Positions 23,536 through 35,179 of a stretch of 64,000 bases of DNA are shown here, piece by piece. Both the position numbers and the translations under genes were made by a program. Source of the stretch: Nectonema munidae (taxonomy: Eukaryota; Nematomorpha; Nectonematoida; Nectonematidae). The notes beneath the pieces were generated by a model. The model did not search any database and was not told where the DNA came from. It was given only the letters and a program-made list of their open reading frames with translations. The first letter of the stretch is position 1; each line of letters begins with the position of its first letter. The stretch covers positions 1,392,001 through 1,456,000 of the forward strand of contig JAUIRK010000953.1 of the NCBI GenBank assembly GCA_030549495.1. The letters are read 5' to 3'.

Positions 23536-24401
23536 CAGTTAACTGTCTTGACTCAAACGCCGACTTTTTTGACCAATAAAGTGTCTTCTTATTCCTTTAT
23601 TTTTAATTCTTATTTTTTAGTAGATATTGATATGCCTAATTTCACTACTTAAAATACAGAGTTAGCGAAACTTTTTAGTATAATGAGTGAAAAATTCCAA
23701 AAATGAAGGTGCGCGGGCTGATGACAAATACCAACTCTTGAACCCATGTAAAACTTGTATATGACATCTAAAGTAAACCAATCAAAAAAGTTCATTCCCC
23801 TTACAAAATTGGAAACATTTTCTCATTGGAGAGGCTATATAATAATCGTATTCTTGTATTCTTGCTTCGGAAGATTTATGAAGTTAAGGAAGTAAGGAAG
23901 ATTATGACTTTTTCTAACTATGGGATAACACAATTTAAAAAGTGAAAAGTAACTTGATTTTTTACATACGGGTATATCATTATGTGGCTACTATAAAAAA
24001 ACTTGAGGCTGCAATTTGGCCCTTTGAGTGTGTTGTAGTATATTAAAATTAATGCCATGCTAAAATGACCATTCTCTTTCTACTACCTAGAAAAGTTTCT
24101 ATACTTGAAATAGTAAATGTTACGATTTAAAGTAGTTTTTGAACAAATAAATGGCATATTTTATTTCTTCCAAGCCTGTAGTTAGTTAATTGTACAATCT
24201 TTTAAGCAGTTGTTTTGAACAAATAAATAGTAAACTTTTTTATGTCGTATTATTTTAAATAAAATAATTTCGGACTAATTAACTTTTAGTTACAAATTTC
24301 AGATGAAAATCATTGAAGACTGAACTTGGAAAAAATTTAATCATTATGGAATTTTCGGGTAAACCTTCGCAAGACGAAGTGTGAACTTTTTGTCCACTCT
24401 A
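23536..24401. other. Unassigned AT-rich sequence
   Basis: No reading frame, repeat end or RNA gene is recognisable between the LINE tail and the dispersed repeat that starts near 24402. Confidence 0.5.
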
Positions 24402-24724
24402 ATTTTTAAACGGAATTTACTCCATTTTATGATGAAGTTTTGATATAAATGTTTACTACGTAAACTTAAATTGAACTTTTTACTACATTTTCAACGAAAA
24501 GTTGAAATTAGTCCTTTTTTCAAGAAAATTTTTTTGCGATTATAGAGCAATTTCACTGATTGCGTCGTAAATAAAGAAATTTCTTAACTTCTGTGATCAA
24601 ATTATAAAAAAACGACACTAAATATTTTTATAAATTCAATGCACTTTCATAGAAATTTCTGCTGTTTTTTAATCTTCTGATGATGCATTCTTATTACTTT
24701 TTTTTAAAAGTTAACGCCATCTAA
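24402..24724. repeat. Dispersed repeat copy 2
   Basis: It matches 4470-4655 in its opening (AATTTTTAAAC, TTTACTCCATTTTATGA) and in its final 14-mer TTAACGCCATCTAA. The interior is longer here. Both copies lie just beyond the 3' side of a piggyBac-like transposase relic. Confidence 0.5.
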
Positions 24725-24761
24725 TTATAAAAAAGTTGAGCATTCGTCAAAAGATTGTCAA

Positions 24762-25023
24762 AAAGCTTCCAGAAACATTGACATTTTTTCAAAAAAATGT
24801 CAATGTTTCTGATTGTTGATGTAAATCAGATATTTTTGAAACTGTTTCAATAAATTTATCAAAAAATCATTTTTTTAGTAATGAATTTTGAAAAAAAGAG
24901 ATTACATTTTTGAAAAAAATGTCAATGTTTCTGGAAGCTTTTTTTCAAAATTCATTACTAAAAAAATGATTTTTTGATAAATTTATTGAAACAGTTTCAA
25001 AAATATCTGATTTACATCAACAA
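24762..25023. repeat. Large fold-back inverted repeat
   Basis: An arm of about 85 bp at 24811-24896 (starting ATTGTTGATGTAAATCAGAT) is repeated in reverse complement at 24938-25023, almost perfectly. The loop (24897-24937) contains TTTTTGAAAAAAATGTCAAT and GTTTCTGGAAGC, itself the reverse complement of 24762-24792. The right arm runs into the stop of the piggyBac transposase tail at 25017-25199, so the left arm is an inverted duplicate of the transposase 3' end. Confidence 0.88.
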
Positions 25024-26396
25024 TCTGGACATAATATTTTCGAGTGTGACTTACAAATAAACTTTTTGCAAATATCACACTTCTTTGAACTACGAGTTCT
25101 TCTGCCATGGTGTGAAATGTAGCAAAAACCTTTAGAAGTTGTTGTATCTTCAGAAGTCACTGAAGGCTCATATCCATACGATGCTAATCTATCGAACATC
25201 TATCGAATGTTTCTTGGAATCGATGAATTAGATGCTCTGATTTGCATTGATTTTTCACATAAGGAGAGAGCTAAGCATTTTAAAAAAAACTTTTTGCCTC
25301 CTCTTCTGACACTTGGATAATAGTCAGGATCATTGTGCTTAGCAATAACCCAACTATTGTGTGCAGCAATATCAAGGTAGTTTCAAAAGGCAACTAGAGT
25401 CCATCTCCTTGAATACTTATATGAGGTATATTCACGAAGCATTCGGTTGCATACGTCCACACCCCCTTTGTATTTGTTGTATTCAAGTAGCGTTTCGGGT
25501 TTGTGTTTATCTCCAGAGACACTTATTTCTTTCAAATGCTGCGATGAAAGGATGTAGACAACTTTGAAATTTTTCTTTGCATGCAGTTTTGGTATATAAG
25601 CCGTGAGTGAAGCATGCTCGGCGTAAAGAAACTTGCTTTCGCATTCTGTTAGATGCAAACATTTCCGGTGTTCGGGGCGTATGATTTGAGGTATGCATCT
25701 TCTGTTTGACCTGCAAGTTCCACAAACCGTGATGTTGTGCTCCAGAGACCATTTGCAGAGATCATAGTCCATAAAAAAATTATCGACAAAGATTCCACTG
25801 CCTTGTGGAACTTTAGAATCGGTTGTAAGCCTTTTTACGATAGAACTTCCAGAAAAGTACCCTCGATTTTGCAAACCAGAAACATAAATTTGGGACTTGA
25901 GAACAAAATAGCTCTTTGCATCAGAAAGATGGTAAACCTTCAGGCCATAACGACCTGGTTTTGAAGGGTCGTCGATTTTCACAGGACAGTTGCCCCTAAA
26001 CTTTACCAACTGTTCATCTACAGTGAGATACTCATTCGGTACCCAATATTTATGAAACTGCTGGTAAAAATAATCGTGAAGTACTCTAATAGGAGATATT
26101 TTATCATCTTTGTTGCGATTTCTTTTATCATCAAAGCGTATAAAAACGTGGATGAGCAGGAACATGTCACGGCTTAGAGATGCTCGTAAAAAAGGATCTC
26201 CGTACTTTTCAGAAAACAAAACTTTTATGTCTAATTTTTGATCTTTGGCCTGTCCTATATGTATGAGACACCCCAAATAGGCAAGCAAGTATTCAAAGGA
26301 AAACTTATTATAGCAAGGTTTCAAGTTTATCCACTTAGGATCATCTAATCTAAAAAAGTAAATTTTAAAAATAAAAAATAAATAATCTATCAACAC
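25017..26396 (-). pseudogene. piggyBac-like transposase, second copy
   Basis: A long open piece at 26396-25383 (337 codons) contains most of the DDE_Tnp_1_7 core: FSFEYLLAYLGCLIHIGQ, LTVDEQLVKFRGNCP (first Asp), GSGIFVDNFFMDYDLC (second Asp) and YKGGVDVCNRM (third Asp). A single TGA then interrupts ...LVAF-stop-NYLDIAAHN. A second stop near 25200 separates the last piece, 25199-25017, a Cys-rich tail (KKCDICKKFICKSHSK). The N-terminal acidic region is absent; an acceptor-like CTTTTTTAG lies at the start of the core. It differs clearly from the copy at 4886-6762. The unusually intact catalytic core means either youth or past selection. Confidence 0.87.
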
Positions 26397-28610
26397 ACTC
26401 TCAACTTAAGATCCCAGAAATAAACCAAACTATCTACAGCCCAAAATCTCGTTAAATGAAAATAACGTACGAGTTGTTTTTTTTTTGAAATTTAGAAGAA
26501 GGATCATGGCAGTAAAACATTAGGCTTATTTGGCTTTTGAAAATTTGTTGGATTACGAAATGGTGAACACTCAAAAAAGCTTTATATATTTTTGATTTGC
26601 TGTAATATACGAAGTAAAAGTACAATGAAAGTAAAGTTTGATCATAAACTTGTTTTGCTTATTCGCGTTATAAGAAATTTCAAACTTGAGTTATAAATCA
26701 CTGTCTCACTAGTTAGCTTTCAATTTATAACTAATGTTAAAGGTGTGATAACATGTACCCAGAACCCGCACTACCTATTAAATTTAGGGGCACAAGCCCC
26801 TCCCCCCAACTATTTCTTAAGCCCCCCCCCCAAACTATTTCTTCCCTAAAAAATTTTTCATTACCCTAAAAAATATGTCAAACTTCCAAGATCAGAAAGC
26901 ATTAATTTCTTTCATGAAAATGTAATGTGTATAGATATGGCTTGACAAATACATCATATGTTTCTTTTCGCCTTGAAGCAGATTAATCTGATAGTTTAAA
27001 AATTAGTGCCCCAATGAAGCCCCCCTCCCTAAAGTTGATTTTAGATAGTCATAAATTTTATTCGTTTCTGTTTTATGTTGCAACGAAAAATGTTTGAACC
27101 CTTTATAAAGCGGTTCAGGCTTATCCATTATGATTTATCCTTAAAGAGATATCCAGTTGTTTTTGGGAGTAATTTTGTGAATTTGTGAAGATGAGTTTCG
27201 GTTCATTGCTTCCATTTTTCCAGCCATTTAATTTCAATTCATGAGGATTCAGGGTAATCTCTGGTAGCAAAATGATTTTGTCTTAGGATAACAAGGAGAT
27301 TTAAATTGTGGGCAACTTTTCCGTTTACCACAATGAAATAGCAATGTTTTTTTACATACTTAAATGACAAACACATGGTTATAGTGACCTACAATTTTTA
27401 TGGATACTCTTTTTAACTATAATAAATACAACCTGGTAAACTGTATGGTTATATATAAATTAGTTTGTAACTTCCACGTTTTTACTAGTAGTTCTAACTC
27501 CTGGCAATTATTTCATCCCTGATTGGAGAAAACAGAGCGAATGACTCCCCTTAGGAAACTCGAAATTTCGGGGTTTTGACGCGATTCTGGTATACCCTAG
27601 TTGGATGTAAAATTGGGGGTTGGTGAGTGATTAGTTTTGTCGGTGAACAATGAAATAATTGTTCTTCGTCTATGCACGTTTTGCGGGTTGTTTGAGTAAA
27701 AACATCTGCCTTACACGAACAAAACGAAAGTTTAAAATGTGCACGCGTTTACCCCCGTGCCCAAGAATGCAAATAAACGGACGCGCAAGCATCACACACA
27801 TAAATGCGATGTCGTCATGCAAAGAAGTCCTCTATCACGTATCTCGGTTACATAATAATAAGTTCCTTGTTCTTGGGAGACAGGAGATTCCCTTTCTAAA
27901 ACATGATGTCAGTGGGCGTTTTTATCATTATGACGATCTGTCAATAAAGACATTTATGTAATTTAAAACTTTTGTGATAAAATGTATAAGCGTTTCATTG
28001 TGCCGTGCTTCATGCTATACCTGTTGATGTTTTAAGTTTCTTGAGTCAAACTGTTTACAGCATTTGATATTTTGATCAAGTTAAAGACCTAAGCTCATTT
28101 TAACTATTTATACAATGTAATTAATAATTTTTGATATATGCAGTGTTATCCAGAATATATTTTCTTTACAATGAGAACATAAATTAACGCAAAACTCTCT
28201 CTCTCTCTCTCTCTTTCCTTTTATGAGAAACTGGAAAAAAATGTTGTGCTAAAAGTTTCATTCAAAATTTTGCTAAATTAAGCATTAAATCAAATTTAAA
28301 ACTAAATAACCCAGAATTTAATATTTTTATGCATGTTATTAATTTGATCGGTTTAGTTTGTAAATTCATAATTTATATCTTATACTTTATAGGTATAATT
28401 TATGAAACCAATTTTTTTGTTTTATGATTTTTTTAAATTTGATTATGTAAATTGATTATTTTAATTTTGAAAAATGATGCTATAGTCTATTTTATACACA
28501 CACACACTGAACTTTATTTAAAATAGAGAAAAAACAAATTTGTAAACTATAAAAATGACAGAGAAATCTTATTCACATATTTTAGAGTTGTAATATAATA
28601 TCTTCTTCCT
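26397..28610. other. Unassigned sequence with C-rich patches
   Basis: C-runs at 26790-26835 and 27020-27045 (AAGCCCCTCCCCCC, GAAGCCCCCCTCCC) resemble sequence just inside hAT ends, but no paired terminus was found. A 100-codon open frame at 27659-27961 (plus) lies in a GC-richer patch; I recognise no family. A CT-repeat runs at about 28198-28214. Confidence 0.35.
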
Positions 28611-28619
28611 CTTTTTCAC

Positions 28620-28810
28620 AGCTTCATTAGCCCGTTTCTATACTGGGTCGCTGATTGACATGATTATCCTCGGTCTGGCTCTGACCATCGCTATTTTGTA
28701 GTCAATATTGAGGTCGAGAATCTTCTCTTTGCCGTCGGCCATAATACAGTCCTTCCATCTCATCTCGGGCCTTCCTCTCCTCCTTTTGTAGATTCACTTG
28801 TAGGTCCATC
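28620..28810 (-). mobile_element. LINE 3'-end fragment
   Basis: The minus strand reads a short C-terminal LINE signature: RRGRPEMRWKDCIMADGKEK and then an end like the R.RGRP..RW.D tails of RTE-related elements, similar to the KRGRPKKR stretch at 23350. It is only about 190 bp and truncated upstream. Confidence 0.55.
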
Positions 28811-31228
28811 ATCTCTCTTTGAATTCACTTGAAAGTAAAAGATGAGCCTCAATATGCAAGTAATATATGATAGTGAAAATATATTAAAATTGTAACATTT
28901 AATTTTTGATTAATTAACGTGAAGAATTTACCTGTCACAATTTGTTCTAAATAAATTAGCTATAGGCAAAAAAATTTCAAGTTAACTATTATTAAAGATT
29001 CAAAATGTATGATGAGCATGACAAATGCAATATATAAAGTTGATAAATTCTAAGCCACAATATTTATATGTATATTGTTCAGAACAAATGCTTGTATTAG
29101 ATATGATAAAAATTTTATTTCTAACTCTTTAAATTTGATGGAGTTCAGAAAAGATTCGAAATCTAGAAGACTATTTCTCAAGTATAAACTAAGACATAGT
29201 ACGCTCACATAAGGGACATCGCTTCTTTGCTGCTTCAAATATATAGAAAATATATATCGTTGTCATTTGGAAGAACTCAATTATTTCATCTCCCATTTTG
29301 TTTTTGATATTTGAAAATCTATCGATACTTCAACTGTTCTGTATTTCAACGAATGCATCCGTAAATATTTAAATTTTTCACTAAAAATAGGGAACTTTAT
29401 TTTGATATTTAAAAAGAAAACCAATATATGTTATTGATTCAAACTGAATTTTATGAAAAAATTTGACCTATAAATCCTTCAAAAATTATTCTATCATCAC
29501 TTTTGTCAATTATTATTATTATTAATATTTTTATTTTAAGATACCATGCAATATTTTAAAGGATTCTCTTTTGAAAAGGCGCGATTTTTGGACAAAATCT
29601 TTTTAACCACACGAATTTATCTTTCCTATGTCTTCTGTTGTGCTGGAGAAGATATATATTTCTTTGGTTCATATGTTCCTCATTTATTTATGCCACATAC
29701 AGGATCTTCAAAATACGATATTTCTATATAAATCAAATGCATCTTTCGTTGTAGGATTCAAAGATTATGCTTTTCAATTATTTTATTTGAGTCAAAATCT
29801 AGATTACTTACAAAAAATGGAGTATTAAAAAAGATGACTTTTGATGATCTAATAACTTGCACTTCTTTTACTTACACAAGCTTTATAAAGTAAGACAATT
29901 TGTGTGTTTTAAAATAAGTGCTATTAGAATTCAAAGGTTGTCTTTATTGACTTTTAACTGCCCTAATATGATATAAAATGAATACTGATAACTTTAATCT
30001 TATCCAATCGGTCAGCCATATGAGGTTTCTTGTGAAATTGCATTTTAATAGTCCAATTGTATAAGAAAAAAATATTTTAAAATTAATAAAAAATTTATAG
30101 TAGATTCATAATTTTCATCCTAACTCTCTATACATAGAATACCAGTCGATTATTGTTGTATTTGCCAATCACTCATACTCTCGTTATTAGATAGAGGGCG
30201 AATTTATTACAATAAAGTAAATCTTCTCACCATGTCTGTGTAGGAGATGTCATAATAGTTGATCTGAAACTCTTAGTACAATTTTTTCTGCTTTTTATAA
30301 AAAAATGGGCGTATATTATCTAAAAAAATCAATTATGTATAAGGTCGGTAGGAATTTGGGGGTTTTACCCTCGCCTTTGTTTACTGTTTGAATAGGAAGT
30401 ACACGCTCATATATCAAAACAATGGCAATAAGATTAGCTACACTTGCTTAACTCCAACTGCATCTTGTGATAGCAAACAACACCTCTCACTTCCTTTGTC
30501 CACTTTGTTCCCGAAGGACGCTTTGTCGTCATATCAATTACCTCGTTTCAATGGAAGAGATAGGATCGCCCAACCTTGTTGCAAAGCGGGTAATTGCTGA
30601 TTACACTTCCAACACAAAACATTCCCTCTAAAGAAAGCGTGTATACAGCGCTATGCGGCTTCCACAAACACACATGGACAATTGAGGAAAGAAGGCGTGA
30701 AATGGGTTGAATTCCTTTGCCTGCAATGCTCTCGAAGATAAGATGAGATATGTGCAAATAAACAAATAAAGTGAATGCATGCATATGCCCGCCCATACAC
30801 TAGCGATAAGGATTCATGAACCCTTAGCCAAAAGTATTATACTAAGAAGAATTAAGATCATGGTCAAAAGGTTGTGATTTATTCACTCGAAAGAACTCCT
30901 ATCTTCAAATGAATGTATATGTGACTGACATGTTGGAGAAGCTAACTGCATGCATAAGCATTCAAATCTTGTTAATCCAAGCAGAACATAAAAAAAACTC
31001 TTCGATTAGTGAAATTATCTTATTTTGTGAAAAAACAATGCTATTTCTGTCAAATTTTAAGGATATAAGAGCAAAATCAAGGTCTTTGAAAAAGATCTTT
31101 TACTAATAGCAAAAAACTCTTGCCCGCCTTCAAAAATTTCTGATTGCGTCGTTGTGCACAATATTACTGAAATACTATTAATATAACTTGAATATTTTTT
31201 CCAAAAACTTAAATAGCTCAATAATTTT
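28811..31228. other. Unassigned AT-rich sequence
   Basis: No gene is supported. A GC-richer patch at 30380-30800 has open frames on both strands (70 codons plus, 82 codons minus) without recognisable motifs or splice sites. Confidence 0.4.
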
Positions 31229-31756
31229 GGTACTTTCCTGTTATCGCCCCACCACCCCAAAATGTTATAAAACATGTATTAAAGTACACACATGTATTAA
31301 AAAAACAAGTGAAAAATCTTTTAATCTGTAGGTGGATAAAATTCAACCATATCAAAAAGAATCGCATCAAACATATTACCACCATATATAATCGAAGATG
31401 AATGACGCCAAAGAAACTCAGCTAAATATCCAGATAGCATCTCTCGATTAGTTCCACATTGCCTCTTGTTTCTTACCTTTGCAGAACGCCACACACGCTA
31501 AATATGTTGAGTATGGACTCTGGTTTTGGGATCCACAAAATTCTAGAAATTTTAAACATTTTTTCACTTTTAAAAATGTGATAGATTTTAAGATAATCAA
31601 TTTCTTTAAATTTTCCATTTATGGGCTTTTTTTTCTATTAAAAAGGTTTTGATTAATGATATATAGTAAGTTTAATGTAGGTTAGGTTAAAACAATACAA
31701 GAATATTTATCGTGGTAGAAGAGCGATGGGTGGTGGGGCGATAACAGGAAAGTACC
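31229..31756 (-). mobile_element. Miniature Merlin (ISXO2-type) transposon
   Basis: Perfect TIRs of about 29 bp: GGTACTTTCCTGTTATCGCC at 31229, continuing CCACCACCC, and its reverse complement ending at 31756. The flanks ATAATTTT (31221-31228 and 31757-31764) are an exact 8-bp duplication. The GG-starting ends, 8-bp duplication and ISXO2-like coding remnant inside define the Merlin superfamily. At 528 bp it is an internal deletion derivative. Confidence 0.9.
31316..31555 (-). pseudogene. Merlin transposase C-terminal remnant
   Basis: The minus strand reads NFVDPKTRVHTQHI, one TAG, then RVWRSAKVRNKRQCGTNREM, LSGYLAEFLWRHS and FDAILFDMVEFYPP before the stop. This matches the ISXO2/IS1016 C-terminus (FVDP..G.HTQ.IE..W...K...). 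The stop falls where the conserved Glu of HTQxIE is expected. The first two-thirds of the gene are deleted. Confidence 0.85.
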
Positions 31757-31764
31757 ATAATTTT

Positions 31765-34700
31765 TATTAAAATTTAAGATAAAAAAATTTATTTGTATAT
31801 GGACAATGAAGTATCCCGAATCAATTTTTGCATGAATCCCATTTGTTCAAATGGTACTTTCACAAACTATATTTTGTTCTACCCTTTCAAGAAATAAGTT
31901 TCTTCCTAAGCGCCTAGTCTAGAATAAACATTATAGATGAAAACTTAAGCGTGAAAAAATAATAGATTCCATAGATCAAATAATTTTCCATTTGGATGAA
32001 GGAATAAAAGTAATAAAGTACATTAGGTTAATAACACTATGCAACGAAAAAATGTTTCAATCTAATTTTGCCACTTTCTTGTTTAAATTGAGTCCACTGA
32101 TAGCGACGGTAGTTTATTTGTTTTTTTTGTAACATAGATATTTTTTAATCATTTTTGATTTATCCGATTTTTTTGAGGAAGCATTGACTTACGTTTCTAC
32201 CTTTTAACATTATAAAAAATTTTATTTGTTCCAGTAATTATTATGAAAATGGCTAAAAGAGATTATAAGCTATAAACGGATCATTTTTAGTGCTGCAAAA
32301 TATTGAATCGCATATGAAGAATATTTTGGTGTGTATAAATCAGAGATCAGAATAAAATATGGGTTCCTCATGTAAACTGTGGTTCTTATAAATCAAATAT
32401 ACAAAGATAAGAAACCACAAATGAATATGAATTGGGGATGGATTGGGAATTTGAGTATGTTCAGCACAGAAATCTACATCTAATATTGATATTTCGGATC
32501 ACGATGATGACCAGAAAAAAAGGTGTGAGCTTACAATACAAGCTTCATTTTCTAGATTAAAGAGAGCTTGATCACGTAGTGAATGATATAAAACTTACTA
32601 AAACAGGAGTGCGTTGCTTCCATCAAAGAGAACAAAATGAAATTTGTTGGCCAAAGGTGTAAACAGTACCGAGCATGACAGAATAGATTTTCACGTTATA
32701 GGACTTTTTAAGTCTACGCAAAGATAAAAGATTTATTAAAGGAGTCTTAAAGCATCCGCCCCCAATGAATGGTGTCTGTTCATGGATTCTTTTATAAAAA
32801 GTCTCAAGACTGTTTGTTTTGCTTCATAACCACATATCATCAATCTATCCTTTGTTGGTTACTATGTCAAAAGTTAACATTTTTGCTAGACCAAATCATA
32901 TATAATGAGTATATAGATGGAACATATGCGCTAACTTCAAGATGTTCAGAATTATACCATTGGATTACAAGATAGATACATATTAAGCACCATATTTTGT
33001 GTTCTGTAGTGGTAGTAACAAGTGAATGGCTCGAAGAGTAAGTAATTCCTTCAGACTAGTGTCCCAGAATTTTGAAGTACGGTTCTCTTGTCTCTAGCAA
33101 AAAATCTTTTCTCCCTACATGGATCGTAGATTCATATATTAACAATTTATGCAGAAACAAATAAAAGTTTTTCCAGCTGTCAAGCAAAAGTAGCCGTCGG
33201 TCTGTTTTGTTAAAAATTAGCTAAGCTTAAGAATAATCTTATAAATACATTGATTGTGTTCATTTTAGATGTTTCTAGATCCGCTCTTGAGACATAATAT
33301 CAAAGGTAAGTTTTACAAAAATGTTTTTTTGGAATTTTTTTTATAAATATTGAAGACCTACAAAAAGTAATACCAATTTTAAAATTAGTATAGCAAACAT
33401 AAAAACACTAAAATTTATAATAAAACAAAAAATTCGTCAAAATTTGTAAGCCAGTGTAATAAATGCTGACACCTTTACAAAGTTGAATTAGAAAAAAAGG
33501 ATGCAACTTTCAATTTTATATTTGCAGAAATAATTAATAGTATGCAATGGGTACTCGAAGCTAATCAAATTAATTGTAAGTTGACTAATTATTTTGTTCT
33601 TTTCTTTACTTCCTCTTTTCTTTATCTTGTTAATTACCAATACTTTTTAAATTATGTTTTAAATATTTAATATTCAAAATACAAAATTGATATAATTTAA
33701 ATATAAAATCTATCGAGCTTATATAAATATTTTCATTTAAAAATTAGAAATTAATTTTGAACTTGTTAAATGTTTGTTCAAACGATTTGAAATTGATTTA
33801 CAGGTTAAATTTCTTGTTAAAAATGGATCATTGCAATAAAAGATTGCATTAATTCGATTTTGAAATCAATAAGATTTTGCAGTAAAATACATTTGGTTTT
33901 TTCAGAGACAAAAAGTTCACTCATTCAAAATAACGGAAGACTTTTCTATTTTTATAAAATCCAAAAGGAGTTATCTCTGAATATTCTTTTTTGACAATAT
34001 ACCGGGATGACAAAATTAACAATAAAAAGAATTATACAATAGATAGAGGGTGAAAATTTCTGGAAAGGTTGTCATTGATATGTAAAACTTACTAATTCAA
34101 AAAGTAAAACTTCGTTATTAAATTCTAAATCAAATTTAATATAAATTCGTAAAATTTATTTTTTCCTAAAATAAATTCCTTAATATTGAACATTTGTAAA
34201 AAATTTAATTGTAAGAATGTTAATTATATTTCAATAATTTGATTAACTTTCTACTTTGATATTTTTAATATCCATAAGTAAGGTTCATCTTTTACTCTAT
34301 TTAGTTTTCAACAGCATATGACTTGAAAATGATAACAGATCTGGGATTATTATCAATAAACATTTTTGAGTCTGAAATTATCTGTCAAATTTAATTCCTC
34401 ATGTGTTCACGCGACAGGCATTTCGCTTATATCTGTTTGTAATTGGTTGAAATTATACAGCTTGTTAACTAAAACACATTAGAATGATAAAAAATATATA
34501 AATCAAATGCATTCTTAACACAGTTTTTTTACATTTTTGAACAAATTATAAATACTTGAAGTTACATATAATATTTCCACTTTTTCTAAGATTTGGAAAG
34601 TCAAAATATAAATTACTAATTGTAAATAATAACGTAAAAGTGAAATTCAGTTCGGTATGCATATGATTCTACTCCTTTTCAAGTTCACGTATACAATATG

Positions 34701-35012
34701 CCTTATCTTCCCTTATACCTAAACCAACAAAGCACTCACTCTTTGCTTAAATAGAGATAACACTTGTTTAATTGTTACAACTCTCGTTTATTAAATGCTA
34801 TGTAAGGAAGAAGTTTATAGAGCGTATACAGAAAACTGTAAGTGATAAGCTATTGCGCATTTGATTGACACTTCTTTGAGCAATCAAAAACAACTTTCTA
34901 TTTAAAGTATTTAAGGGCGTAGCGAATCAAACATTTTTAATGGAGATAAAAGAAAAGTTTTGAAGCTCTTCTAAAGTAGTTTACTCTATGCTTATATCAA
35001 AAAGACACTTCA
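31765..35012. other. Upstream region of the bHLH gene, no gene seen
   Basis: AT-rich sequence with no supportable exon. A short region near 32470-32770 has stop-broken frames that look like an old transposon but could not be named. One CAGCTG E-box lies at 33174-33179. TATTTAAAG near 34900 is a possible TATA-like site upstream of the bHLH start codon, weakly supported. Confidence 0.35.
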
Positions 35013-35179
35013 ATGAACTACAACGAAGATCACTATTATGAGGATTATAAAGGGAAAGAATTTTCAAATTCTTCATGCAAGTGCGCTATTTGCCACAATT
35101 TCCCTCCACAACACTTCCCCCGGAGTGAAGAATTTCAAAGTGAATTTGGTGATGATGATAAGAATAAATTTAACACATT
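35013..35179 (+). CDS. bHLH gene exon 1 (start codon)
   Basis: ATG at 35013 opens 55 codons plus two bases, ending at a strong donor GTAAGT (35180). It encodes MNYNEDHYYEDYKGKEF, then SCKCAICHN and an acidic stretch. The two leftover bases TT need the single base A supplied by the acceptor at 40902, which is what that exon offers. Confidence 0.55.

Noticed and set aside
27659-27961. 100-codon plus-strand open frame as a gene
   Set aside because: No recognisable domain, splice site or conservation evidence; listed only as unassigned sequence.
30388-30796. Overlapping open frames on both strands
   Set aside because: Neither translation resembles a protein family; the GC-richer patch alone explains open frames.
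32470-32770. Stop-broken text resembling a transposon protein
   Set aside because: Similarity too weak and too broken to name a family.
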